Shown here piece by piece: positions 7,495-16,067 of a stretch of DNA of 36,507 nucleotides. The DNA is from DASVSE01 sp036399715 (lineage in GTDB: Bacteria > Bacteroidota > Rhodothermia > Rhodothermales > Rubricoccaceae), in NCBI GenBank assembly GCA_036399715.1, contig DASWMO010000246.1:1-36507 (forward strand), given 5' to 3'. Numbering within the stretch: position 1 is the stretch's first letter; each line of letters starts with the position of its first letter. The notes beneath the pieces are model-generated. The model ran no database searches. It was not told the origin of the DNA and saw nothing but the letters and a program-made list of their open reading frames with translations. Position numbers and translations under genes: made by a program.

Positions 7495-8147
7495 ATGTCC
7501 ACCCTCGTCAAAATCTGCGGCATCACGCGCCTCGACGACGCCCGCTTCTGCGCGGCGGCGGGCGCGGACTTCCTGGGCTTCATCCAGCACGAGGCCAGCT
7601 CGCGCTACGTCGAGCCCGCCGCGGCCCGCGAGATCATCGGCTGGGTCGCCGGGCCCGTCCCCGTCGGCGTGTTCGTCAACGAGACGGCTGAGGCGATCAA
7701 CGCGCGCTGCGCCGAGGTCGGCTTCAAGATGGCACAGCTCCACGGCCACGAGACGCCCGAGACGTGCGCCGCCGTGACGGTCCCCGTCATCAAGGCCATC
7801 CCCGTCACGCACGACGCATCGGCCGAGCAGGTGCGGGCCATGGCCGAGCCGTACCTCGGCGTGGTGGACTTTCTGCTGCTCGACACGAGCACGACGAGCC
7901 TCTTCGGCGGCCTGTTCGGGGGCTCGGGCGAGAGCTTCAACTGGCGCGTCGCGCGCGACCTCGCGAGCGCCGCCGACGTGTTCCTCGCCGGCGGGATCGC
8001 GGCCGACAACGTCGCCGAGGCAATCCAGACGATGCGCCCGTACGCCGTCGACCTGTCGTCGTCGGTCGAGAGTTCACCGGGCGTGAAGGACCTCGACCGC
8101 CTCTCGGCGTTCTTCGAGGCCTTCCGCGCCGCCACCGAGCCCGCCTG

Positions 8148-8148
<1 letters not shown>
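7495..8148 (+). CDS. trpF: Phosphoribosylanthranilate isomerase
   Basis: It performs the Amadori rearrangement of phosphoribosyl anthranilate. It is a 217-residue TIM barrel. The catalytic Cys lies in VKICGITRLDDA at the N-terminus, and the catalytic Asp lies in VDFLLLDTS. The phosphate-binding motifs FLAGGIAADNV and VDLSSSVESSPGVKD are complete. ATG 7495 is chosen because the family begins right at the KICGIT strand. The stop overlaps the trpB start by one base (TGATG at 8146-8150). Confidence 0.95.
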
Positions 8149-9358
<1,210 letters not shown>

Positions 9359-9362
<4 letters not shown>

Positions 9363-9790
9363 CCGACGAGCAGACCCGCCCGGATGGCTACGTGCGCTCG
9401 GACAACCGGGCGCGCCTCGACTTCGCGGCCGTCCACGCCGCGCTCGCGGCTAGCTACTGGTCGCCGGGCGTCGCCCGCGAGACGGTCGAGCGTGCCGCCG
9501 CCGGCTCGCTCGCGTTCGGCCTCTACGCACCCACGGGCGAGCAGGTCGGCTACGCCCGCGTCGTGACCGACCGGGCGACGTTTGCCTACCTCGCCGATGT
9601 GTACGTGCTCGACGCCCACCGCGGCCGCGGCCTGGGACGCTGGCTCGTCGAGGGCGTCCTCGCGCACCCGGACCTCCAGGGCCTCCGCCGGTGGATGCTC
9701 GCGACGCGCGACGCGCACGGCCTGTACGCCCGGCTCGGGTTCACGCCGCTCCCGCACCCTGAACGATTCATGCAGCGGACCGACCCGTGA
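9359..9790 (+). CDS. GNAT N-acetyltransferase inserted between trpB and trpA
   Basis: A 143-residue single-domain GNAT protein. The acetyl-CoA pyrophosphate-binding motif A is clear: ADVYVLDAHRGRGLGRWLVEGVL, with R-G-R-G-L-G. The C-terminal HGLYARLGFTPL is the usual motif B end. It resembles the small YjdJ/Mak3-like acetyltransferases found beside many metabolic genes; the substrate is unknown. The GTG start overlaps trpB (GTGA, 9359-9362) and the stop overlaps trpA (GTGA, 9787-9790), so it is embedded as tightly as the biosynthetic genes. A role in modifying a Trp-pathway enzyme or an amino acid is possible but is only inference from position. Confidence 0.92.
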
Positions 9791-10611
9791 CACGCCTCCA
9801 CTCCCACCTCGCCGGCCTGCGCGACGCTGGGCGGACCGCCCTCGGCCTGTTCGTCACGAACGGCTTTCCCGACCCTGCCGGCACGCTCGACGTGCTCGCC
9901 GCCTGCGCCGACGCCGGGGCCGACTTCGTCGAACTCGGCATGCCGTTCTCGGACCCGCTCGCCGAGGGCCTGCCCATCCAGCGCTCCAGTGCCCGCGCCC
10001 TCGGCCACGGCGTCACGATGGCCGACGCGTTCCGGACGGCCGAGGCGTTCGCGGGCGCGTACCCGGACGTGCCGCTCGTGCTGATGGGCTACGTCAACCC
10101 GGTCGTGCAGTACGGCGTCGCCGCGTTCTGCCGCGACGCCGCGCAGGCGGGCGTCGCCGGGCTCATCCTGCCGGACCTGCCTCCCGACGAGGGCGCTCTG
10201 CTGGACGCCGACGCGGCTGCCGCCGGACTCGGGGTGACGTACCTCGTCGCCCCGAACACACCGCGCGAGCGCGTGCTGGCCGTTGCCGAGCGGTCGACCG
10301 GCTTCGTGTACGCCGCCTCGTCACCGGGCCTGACGGGCGGCGCCCTGAGCGACGACAGTGCAATAACGGCGTATCTCGACCGCACCCGCGCCCTCACCGG
10401 CGTGGCGCCACTTCTCGTCGGCTTCGGCATTCGCACGCCCGGCGACGCGGCCCGCCTCGCGCCCCACGCCGACGGCGTCATCGTCGGCTCGGCGCTGATC
10501 GAGCACGCCGAGCGCGTCTGGGACGACCCGGCGCTCTCGCCCGCCGCGCGCCGCGCGTCCGTCGCCGACTGGGCCCGCGCCCTCCGCCGCGGCGCCGACG
10601 GCCACGCCTGA
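9787..10611 (+). CDS. trpA: Tryptophan synthase alpha subunit
   Basis: It cleaves indole-3-glycerol phosphate to indole and channels it to TrpB. It is a 274-residue TIM barrel. The catalytic Glu lies in FVELGMPFSDPLAEGLPIQ and the Asp in GLILPDLPPDE. The phosphate-binding FGIRTPGDA and VIVGSALIE are present. The GTG start overlaps the preceding GNAT stop. It ends 39 bases before hisG, with no convincing terminator between, so read-through into hisG is likely. Confidence 0.96.
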   Translation: MTRLHSHLAGLRDAGRTALGLFVTNGFPDPAGTLDVLAACADAGADFVELGMPFSDPLAEGLPIQRSSARALGHGVTMADAFRTAEAFAGAYPDVPLVLMGYVNPVVQYGVAAFCRDAAQAGVAGLILPDLPPDEGALLDADAAAAGLGVTYLVAPNTPRERVLAVAERSTGFVYAASSPGLTGGALSDDSAITAYLDRTRALTGVAPLLVGFGIRTPGDAARLAPHADGVIVGSALIEHAERVWDDPALSPAARRASVADWARALRRGADGHA

Positions 10612-10650
10612 CACCGTCGGTCCGATTTCCCATTCCCTCTCTCCTCTTCG

Positions 10651-11523
10651 ATGTCTCAGCTCAAACTCGGCCTCCCCAAAGGCAGCCTTCAGGATTCCAC
10701 GTTCGACCTGCTCCGCAAGGCCGGCTACGCCTTCTCGGTCCGTGACCGCTCGTACTTCCCATCGACCGACGACGAGGAGCTGAAGGCAATGCTCGTCCGT
10801 GCGCAGGAGATGGCGCGCTACGTCGAAGACGGCGTGTTCGACGCCGGCATCACCGGCCTCGACTGGGTCTCCGAAACCTCAGCCGACGTCCACGTCGTCG
10901 CCGACCTCGTGTACTCGAAGGCCTCGATGCGGCCCGTGCGCTGGGTCCTCGCTGTCCCGAACGATTCCGACATCCAGTCCATCCACGACCTCGAAGGCAA
11001 GCGCATCGCGACCGAGGTCGTCGAACTCACACGGCGCTGGCTCGCCGCAGCCGGCGTCACGGCCGACGTCGAGTTCTCGTGGGGCGCGACCGAGGTGAAG
11101 GCCCCGGACTTAGTCGACGCCATCGTCGAGGTGACGGAGACGGGCTCCAGCCTGCGCGCGAACGGGCTGCGCATCGTCGAGACCATCCTCGAATCCAACA
11201 CGCAGCTCATCGCCAACCATGCGGCGTGGGCGGACCCGTGGAAGCGGCAGAAGATCGAGAACCTCGCGCTCCTGATGGAGGGCGCCATCCGCGCCGAGGG
11301 CCGCGTCGGGCTCAAGATGAACGTCCGCCGCGAGGCGCTCGCGGCCCTCGTCCAGCAGCTCCCCGCGCTCCGCAACCCGACGATCTCGCCGCTGTTCTCC
11401 GAGGAGTGGGTCGCCGTCGAGACCATCGTCGAGGAGCGCGTCGTGCGGACGCTCATCCCGGAACTGAAGCGTCTCGGGGCGGAGGGCTTTATCGAGTACC
11501 CGCTGAACAAGCTCATTCCCTGA
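10651..11523 (+). CDS. hisG: ATP phosphoribosyltransferase, long form
   Basis: The first enzyme of histidine synthesis (ATP + PRPP to phosphoribosyl-ATP). At 290 residues it is the long, HisZ-independent form with a C-terminal regulatory domain (KMNVRREALAALVQQLPAL, ending near VRTLIPELKRLGAEGFIEYPLNKLIP). The catalytic part carries LGLPKGSLQ, DAGITGLDWV and the PRPP loop VEVTETGSSLRANGL. It follows trpA closely, and no other his gene is visible in the window. It therefore looks like a stray histidine gene attached to the trp operon. Its upstream region, CCCTCTCTCCTCTTCG, is pyrimidine-rich and lacks a Shine-Dalgarno motif. Confidence 0.96.
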   Translation: MSQLKLGLPKGSLQDSTFDLLRKAGYAFSVRDRSYFPSTDDEELKAMLVRAQEMARYVEDGVFDAGITGLDWVSETSADVHVVADLVYSKASMRPVRWVLAVPNDSDIQSIHDLEGKRIATEVVELTRRWLAAAGVTADVEFSWGATEVKAPDLVDAIVEVTETGSSLRANGLRIVETILESNTQLIANHAAWADPWKRQKIENLALLMEGAIRAEGRVGLKMNVRREALAALVQQLPALRNPTISPLFSEEWVAVETIVEERVVRTLIPELKRLGAEGFIEYPLNKLIP

Positions 11524-11572
11524 GTCTACCGGGGCGGCAGTGGCGAGCTGCAGAGGCCGGGCGGCGGGGCCG

Positions 11573-11578
11573 TAGATT
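11573..11578 (+). promoter_or_regulatory. Predicted -7 promoter box TAGATT
   Basis: GCCGTAGATTTC matches the recurring TAnnTT element. It lies 27 bases before the ATG at 11606, after a G/C-only stretch. No matching TTG box upstream was found. Confidence 0.45.
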
Positions 11579-11605
11579 TCTGGCCCTCCCACCCTCCGCC
11601 TCTGC

Positions 11606-11926
11606 ATGCCCCGCCTTCTCGACCTCTGCTTCGGCCGCTCCGGCGATAAGGGCGACGCCGTCAACGTCGGTCTCATCGCGCGAGACCCGGCGCACTACGA
11701 CTGGCTCCGCGAGACCGTCACGGCCGAGCGCGTGAAGGCGCACTTCGGGCCGCGCGTGGACGGCGAGGTCGAGCGGTTCGAGCTGCCTAACCTCGCCGCG
11801 CTGAACTTCCTGCTCCACGGCGCGCTCGGAGGCGGCGGGACAGTCTCGCTGAAGCTCGACGCGCAGGGCAAGACCTACGCCGCGCACCTTCTCCGGATGG
11901 AGGTCGAGGCCCCCGTCGCCGCGTGA
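11606..11926 (+). CDS. Stand-alone AtuA-like C-terminal domain protein
   Basis: A 106-residue protein matching the ferredoxin-like C-terminal domain of AtuA/DUF1446 proteins. The diagnostic segment is LCFGRSGDKGDAVNVGLIAR at the N-terminus, followed by FELPNLAALNFLLHGALGGGG. In most lineages this domain is the tail of a larger protein linked to acyclic terpene or acyl-CoA catabolism. Here it is free-standing, and no DUF1446 partner lies next to it. The GTG start of the next gene overlaps its stop. Biochemical role unknown. Confidence 0.8.
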   Translation: MPRLLDLCFGRSGDKGDAVNVGLIARDPAHYDWLRETVTAERVKAHFGPRVDGEVERFELPNLAALNFLLHGALGGGGTVSLKLDAQGKTYAAHLLRMEVEAPVAA

Positions 11927-12288
11927 CGCGCCTCGGGGCGCTCCGCTTCGGGACGCTCGTCCTCGGCGCGCTCGCCGCCGGGCTGGTCGGATGCGGAGCC
12001 CCCGCCGAGACGGGCAGCGGGTCCGAGCCCATCCCGGTCGACTCGGCGCTCGTGGACCTGCTCGCCGACCTCGCCCTCGCGGACGCCCGCGCCGCGACGG
12101 CTGCCCCGGCCCGCCAGAGTGCCACGGCCGAGAGCCTCCGGGCCGTCGCCCTCGCCGCGCACGACATCTCAGACGCCGAGGCGAGCGACCAGCAGGAGCG
12201 CCTCGTCCGCGACCCGACGATCGCCCGCGCGACATACGACGCCGTCGAGCGCGCCCTCATCGCCGCCCGCGCCCCGTCCACGCCGTAA
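11923..12288 (+). CDS. Small lipoprotein, DUF4296-like
   Basis: A 121-residue protein with a lipoprotein signal: hydrophobic FGTLVLGALAAGLVGC with the lipobox Cys at residue 22. The mature part is helical. Its pattern PVDSALVDLLADLALADARAA, then DISDAEASDQQERLVRDPTIARATYDAVERAL, follows the DUF4296 arrangement common in Bacteroidota lipoproteins. The function of that family is unknown. The GTG start overlaps the preceding stop (GTGA). The DUF4296 assignment is by pattern only. Confidence 0.72.
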   Translation: MTRLGALRFGTLVLGALAAGLVGCGAPAETGSGSEPIPVDSALVDLLADLALADARAATAAPARQSATAESLRAVALAAHDISDAEASDQQERLVRDPTIARATYDAVERALIAARAPSTP

Positions 12289-12311
12289 TCCATTTCTCTG
12301 CCGCTCCGCGC

Positions 12312-12827
12312 ATGCTCCACATTCTCACGACTGGCGGCACGATCGACAAGGTCTACTTTGACGCCGAGAGCGCCTACGAGGTCGGCGAGCCGCAGATCGC
12401 CGAGATCCTCCGCGCGGCCGGCGTCGCGATGGAGACGACGGTCGAGACGGTTCTCCGCAAAGACAGCCTCGAGATGACCGACGCCGACCGCGCGCTCGTC
12501 GCCGAGCGCGTCCGCGCCTCGCATGCCGACCACGTCGTGGTCACGCACGGGACCGACACGATGGCCGCGACCGCCCGGACGGTCGCCGAGGCGCTCGCAG
12601 CAGACCCGGACGCCGGCCGGGCCAAGACGGTCGTCTTCGTGGGCTCGCTCACCCCGGCCCGGTTCAAGGCGTCGGACGCCGAGTTCAACGTCGGCTTCGC
12701 CGTCGCGGCCGTGCAGACGCTGCCGCCGGGCGTCTACGTCGCGATGAACGGGCGCGTCTTCGACCCGCACCACGTCCGAAAAAGCCGCGAGCGCAACCGC
12801 TTCGAGGCCGGTCCGTCCGCCCCCTAG
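12312..12827 (+). CDS. Half-length asparaginase-domain protein
   Basis: A 171-residue protein covering only the N-terminal catalytic domain of type I/II L-asparaginases, which are usually about 330 residues. The nucleophile region TTGGTID (Thr10) and the second motif HGTDTM (Thr81, Asp82) are intact. The conserved tail SLTPARFKASDAEFNVGFAVAA is also present. The C-terminal domain that completes the family's dimer interface is absent. The protein ends cleanly with no remnant downstream, so this looks like a distinct short subfamily rather than a truncation. Asparagine hydrolysis is plausible but unproven. Confidence 0.85.
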   Translation: MLHILTTGGTIDKVYFDAESAYEVGEPQIAEILRAAGVAMETTVETVLRKDSLEMTDADRALVAERVRASHADHVVVTHGTDTMAATARTVAEALAADPDAGRAKTVVFVGSLTPARFKASDAEFNVGFAVAAVQTLPPGVYVAMNGRVFDPHHVRKSRERNRFEAGPSAP

Positions 12828-12866
12828 CCGTTTCTGCCTCCTCGCCCCCTCCGGGGTGGCAATGAT

Positions 12867-12897
12867 TTGGCACGGTTCCCTCTGTTGTCGGTACGTT
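12867..12897 (+). promoter_or_regulatory. Predicted promoter for the first choice-of-anchor B gene
   Basis: TTGGCA (12867-12872; TTTG at 12866-12869), a 19-base spacer, then TACGTT (12892-12897), 28 bases before the ATG at 12926. This is the best two-box match in the window to the Bacteroidota TTTG / TAnnTTTG promoter. Confidence 0.55.
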
Positions 12898-12925
12898 CGG
12901 TCACACGCCCAGCCCCACCCCCTCC

Positions 12926-14260
12926 ATGTCGCGACTGCTTCTCGTCCTCCCCTTTCTCGTCCTCGCCGGCTGCGCGACGACCCGCACGGACACCCCGGAG
13001 GGCGGCACGACCGCCAACGCGCCCGCGCTCGAAGGTCCGTGCACGGACGGCACGGCGACGAGCGCCGCCGGCGTCGCGTACCCGTGCCTCGGCATCGACC
13101 TCGCCGCGCACCTCTCGCCGCAGCAGCTCGGCGTCACGCCCGCCGGCGAGGTCTACGGCAACAGCGTCTGGGGCTGGACAGACCCGACGACCCGCCGCGA
13201 GTACGCCGTCGTCGGCAACGCGGACGGGACGCGCTTCGTGGACGTGACCGTCCCGACGGCGCCGATCCAGCTCGGGATGCTGCCCACCGCGACCCTCGTC
13301 AGCGTCTGGCGCGAGGTCCGCGTCGCCGGTGATCTCGCGGTGATCGTCTCCGAAGCGGAGCGCCACGGCCTCCAGATCTTCGACATGAAGACGCTCCGCG
13401 GGCTCACCGCCGACCCCGCGCGGCGCTTCACGGCGACCGGCACATACCGCGGCTTCGGCAGCGCCCACGCCGTCGTGGTTACCGAGGGCGCGGGCGCCCC
13501 GCCGATCGTCTACGCCGTCGGCTCGCGTGAGCTGCTCAACCGTTCACTCCCGACCTCCTGCGCCGCGCCGGGCTTCCACGCCGTCAACCTCGCCGACCCC
13601 GCCAACCCGACCTTCGCAGGTTGCTTCTCGGACGTCGCCAAGGACGCCTCGCCCGTGACGGCGCCGGGCTACACCCACGACGCGCAGTGCATGGTCTACC
13701 GCGGGACCGATGCGGACTACACGGGCCATCAGATCTGCTTCGCCTCCAACGAGGACGTCGTGACGATCTACGACGTGACCGACCTCGCCAACGTCCGCAT
13801 CGTGAGCCAGGGCGTCTATCCCAACGACGCCTACACGCACCAGGGCGCCCTGACGAGCGACGGCCGCTACTTCCTCGTCGACGACGAGCTCGACGAGCAG
13901 AACGGCCTCGCCGCGACGCAGCGCACGATCGTGATGGACTTCCAGGACCTCGACAACCCCGAGCTCGCATTCATCCACGATAGCGTGCTCCCGGTGATCG
14001 ACCACAACCAGTACATCGTCGGCAACCGCGTCTACCAGTCCAACTACGAGGCTGGCCTCCGCGTGCTCGACGTCTCGGGCGTCGGTCAGGGCCGGCTCAC
14101 CGAGGTCGCGTTTTTCGACACGTACCCGCAGGGGCAGACGGCCAACTTTAACGGGCAGTGGGCCAACTACCCGTTCTTCCCGTCGGGGACGCTTCTCGGC
14201 AACGACATCAACAACGGCCTGTTCATCCTGTCGCCGTCGCGCACGGCCGGGACGCACTAG
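12926..14260 (+). CDS. Choice-of-anchor B family lipoprotein (paralogue 1)
   Basis: A 444-residue secreted protein. It begins MSRLLLVLPFLVLAGC with lipobox Cys16, so it is predicted to be lipid-anchored. The body matches the choice-of-anchor B family (LVIVD-like beta-propeller): VWGWTDPTTRREYAVVGNADGTRFVDVT, HGLQIFDMKTLRG, APGFHAVNLADPANPTFAGC, TPGY/APGYTHDAQCMVY, TIVMDFQDLDNPELAF, DHNQYIVGNRVYQSNYEAGLRVLDV. Several paired Cys suggest disulfides. There is no C-terminal sorting domain: it ends NGLFILSPSRTAGTH. It is the first of three tandem paralogues. Biochemical function unknown; family assignment is confident. Confidence 0.88.
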   Translation: MSRLLLVLPFLVLAGCATTRTDTPEGGTTANAPALEGPCTDGTATSAAGVAYPCLGIDLAAHLSPQQLGVTPAGEVYGNSVWGWTDPTTRREYAVVGNADGTRFVDVTVPTAPIQLGMLPTATLVSVWREVRVAGDLAVIVSEAERHGLQIFDMKTLRGLTADPARRFTATGTYRGFGSAHAVVVTEGAGAPPIVYAVGSRELLNRSLPTSCAAPGFHAVNLADPANPTFAGCFSDVAKDASPVTAPGYTHDAQCMVYRGTDADYTGHQICFASNEDVVTIYDVTDLANVRIVSQGVYPNDAYTHQGALTSDGRYFLVDDELDEQNGLAATQRTIVMDFQDLDNPELAFIHDSVLPVIDHNQYIVGNRVYQSNYEAGLRVLDVSGVGQGRLTEVAFFDTYPQGQTANFNGQWANYPFFPSGTLLGNDINNGLFILSPSRTAGTH

Positions 14261-14300
14261 GCTGACCGAGCGCCCGTCCCGAGGCGCGGTCACGGTCGAG

Positions 14301-14335
14301 CCGCTGCGTCCGGGCCCGGGCGCAGCGGTTCTCTG
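14301..14335 (+). terminator. Probable terminator after paralogue 1
   Basis: CCGCTGCG (14301-14308) pairs perfectly with CGCAGCGG (14321-14328), with an internal GC palindrome in the loop, followed by TTCTCTGTTTC. It has a strong stem but only a broken T tract. Confidence 0.55.
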
Positions 14336-14415
14336 TTTCGTCATACGCTTCACACACAGAACGGACAGACGCGGCGTTCTTGTCCTTTCTCCGTCGCGGC
14401 TCCGCCGCCCTTCCG

Positions 14416-16020
14416 ATGCCCTTCCGCCTCGCCCCGGCGCTGTTCGCCCTCCTGCTCCTCGCCGCTCCGGCCGCCCGAGCGCAGTCCGACGGGCTCGCCC
14501 TAGCCGGCGACCTTGCAAAGTCCGGCGTCGCCGAGGGCGAGACGGACGACCTGACGGCGATCGCGACGCCCTGCGTATCGGGCTTCGCCGGCGTCTATGC
14601 GTGCTCGGGCATCGACCTGTCAGCGCGCCTCCCGTTATCGTCGTTCACGGCCGGCACCTCGACCGCGCCGACGAGCGCCGCCGAGGTCTGGGGCTGGACG
14701 GACCCGCAGACGGGCAAGGAGATCGCGCTCGTCGGGCTGAGCAACGGCCTCGGCTTCGTCGACGTCACCGTCCCGGACGCGCCGGTTTACCTCGGCAAGC
14801 TGGCCTCGGCGACGACGGGCAACAACTCGTGGCGGACGTTCCGGGTTTACCAGAACGTCGTCTTTGTCGGCTCTGAGGCGGCGGGCCACGGCATCCAGGT
14901 CTTCGACCTCACGCGCCTGCGCGGCGTCACGACGCCGACGCTCTTCGCCGCCGATGCGCGCTACACGGGCACGACAGCGCAGCGCGTCGGCAACGTCCAC
15001 ACGCTCGTCATCAACGAGCAGACGGGGTATCTCTACGCCGTCGGGACGGGCTCCTGCGGCGGCGGCGGGCCCCATATGGTCGACATCCGGACGCCGCTCA
15101 CGCCCGTCTTCGCCGGCTGCGTCGCGACCGACGGCTACACGCACGAGGCCCAGGCGCTCGTCTACGACGGGCCGGACGCGCAGTACGTCGGCCGCGAGCT
15201 CCTCGTGATGTACCAGGGCCAGGGCAGTGCCCAGACCGGCGGCCAGGTCTCGTTCTTCGACGTCACCAACAAGGCGGCGCCCGTCCGCATCTCGACGGCG
15301 ACCTACCCCAACCCGGGCTACTCGCACCAGGGCTGGTTCACCGCGGACCGGACGCGCCTGCTCGTCGACGACGAGTTCGACCAGTCGGCTCCGGGCTCGC
15401 GGACGGTCGTGATGGACGTCACGGACCTCGACAACCCGGGCTTCCTGTTCAACTACAACTCGGCCAAGCGGACGTACGCGCACAACCTCTACGTGATCGG
15501 GCGCTACGCGTACATGAGCAACTACACGTCCGGCCTGCGCATCGTCGACATTCAGAACATGACGCCGACAGGCTTCCGCGAGGTCGCGTCGTTCGACACG
15601 TACAACCAGAACGACAACTACTCCTACAACGGGCAGTGGATGAACTACCCGTACTTCCGGAGCGGCACGATCGTCGCGACGGACATAAACAACGGCTTTT
15701 TCGTGCTCCGCCCGACCGTCCTCGCTGTCGCCGGCGAGGCGGGCGCACCCGATGCCGCGGCTGGCTTTGCCCTCTCGTCGCCGGCCCCCAACCCGGCGAC
15801 GGACCAGTCGCGCCTCGTCCTCACGACCGACACGCCGCAGCGCGTCCGCGCGGCCCTCTACGACGTGACGGGCCGCGAGGTGTCGGTCCTCTTCGACGGG
15901 ACCACCGACGGTGAGACCGAGTTGACGGTCCGCCGCGACGCGCTCGCCGCCGGGACGTACGTCGTCCGCGTGACGGGCGAGCGCGGCACGGCGACGCGCC
16001 GCATGGTGTTTGCCCGCTGA
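14416..16020 (+). CDS. Choice-of-anchor B family protein with T9SS sorting domain (paralogue 2)
   Basis: A 534-residue secreted protein. The Sec signal peptide is MPFRLAPALFALLLLAAPAA ending near RAQS. The choice-of-anchor B body follows: VWGWTDPQTGKEIALVGLSNGLGFVDVT, HGIQVFDLTRLRG, DGYTHEAQALVYDGPDAQYVGRE, GYSHQGWFTADRTRLLVDDEFDQ. The last 85 or so residues form a type A T9SS sorting domain: SSPAPNPATDQSRLVL, ALYDVTGREVSVLFDG, LAAGTYVVRVTGERGTATRRMVFAR. ATG 14416 is chosen because it starts the signal peptide; an in-frame TTG at 14380 would bury it. It should be exported across the outer membrane. A T9SS apparatus is implied elsewhere in the genome. Confidence 0.92.
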   Translation: MPFRLAPALFALLLLAAPAARAQSDGLALAGDLAKSGVAEGETDDLTAIATPCVSGFAGVYACSGIDLSARLPLSSFTAGTSTAPTSAAEVWGWTDPQTGKEIALVGLSNGLGFVDVTVPDAPVYLGKLASATTGNNSWRTFRVYQNVVFVGSEAAGHGIQVFDLTRLRGVTTPTLFAADARYTGTTAQRVGNVHTLVINEQTGYLYAVGTGSCGGGGPHMVDIRTPLTPVFAGCVATDGYTHEAQALVYDGPDAQYVGRELLVMYQGQGSAQTGGQVSFFDVTNKAAPVRISTATYPNPGYSHQGWFTADRTRLLVDDEFDQSAPGSRTVVMDVTDLDNPGFLFNYNSAKRTYAHNLYVIGRYAYMSNYTSGLRIVDIQNMTPTGFREVASFDTYNQNDNYSYNGQWMNYPYFRSGTIVATDINNGFFVLRPTVLAVAGEAGAPDAAAGFALSSPAPNPATDQSRLVLTTDTPQRVRAALYDVTGREVSVLFDGTTDGETELTVRRDALAAGTYVVRVTGERGTATRRMVFAR

Positions 16021-16037
16021 GCACGCGGCGTCTGGCG

Positions 16038-16043
16038 TAGGTT
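16038..16043 (+). promoter_or_regulatory. Predicted -7 promoter box TAGGTT
   Basis: GGCGTAGGTTGC, 24 bases before the ATG at 16068. A TTTG (16009-16012) lies upstream at a rather long spacing. It suggests that paralogue 3 can be transcribed independently of paralogue 2. Confidence 0.45.
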
Positions 16044-16067
16044 GCAGGGATTCTGACCCCCGGCCCG

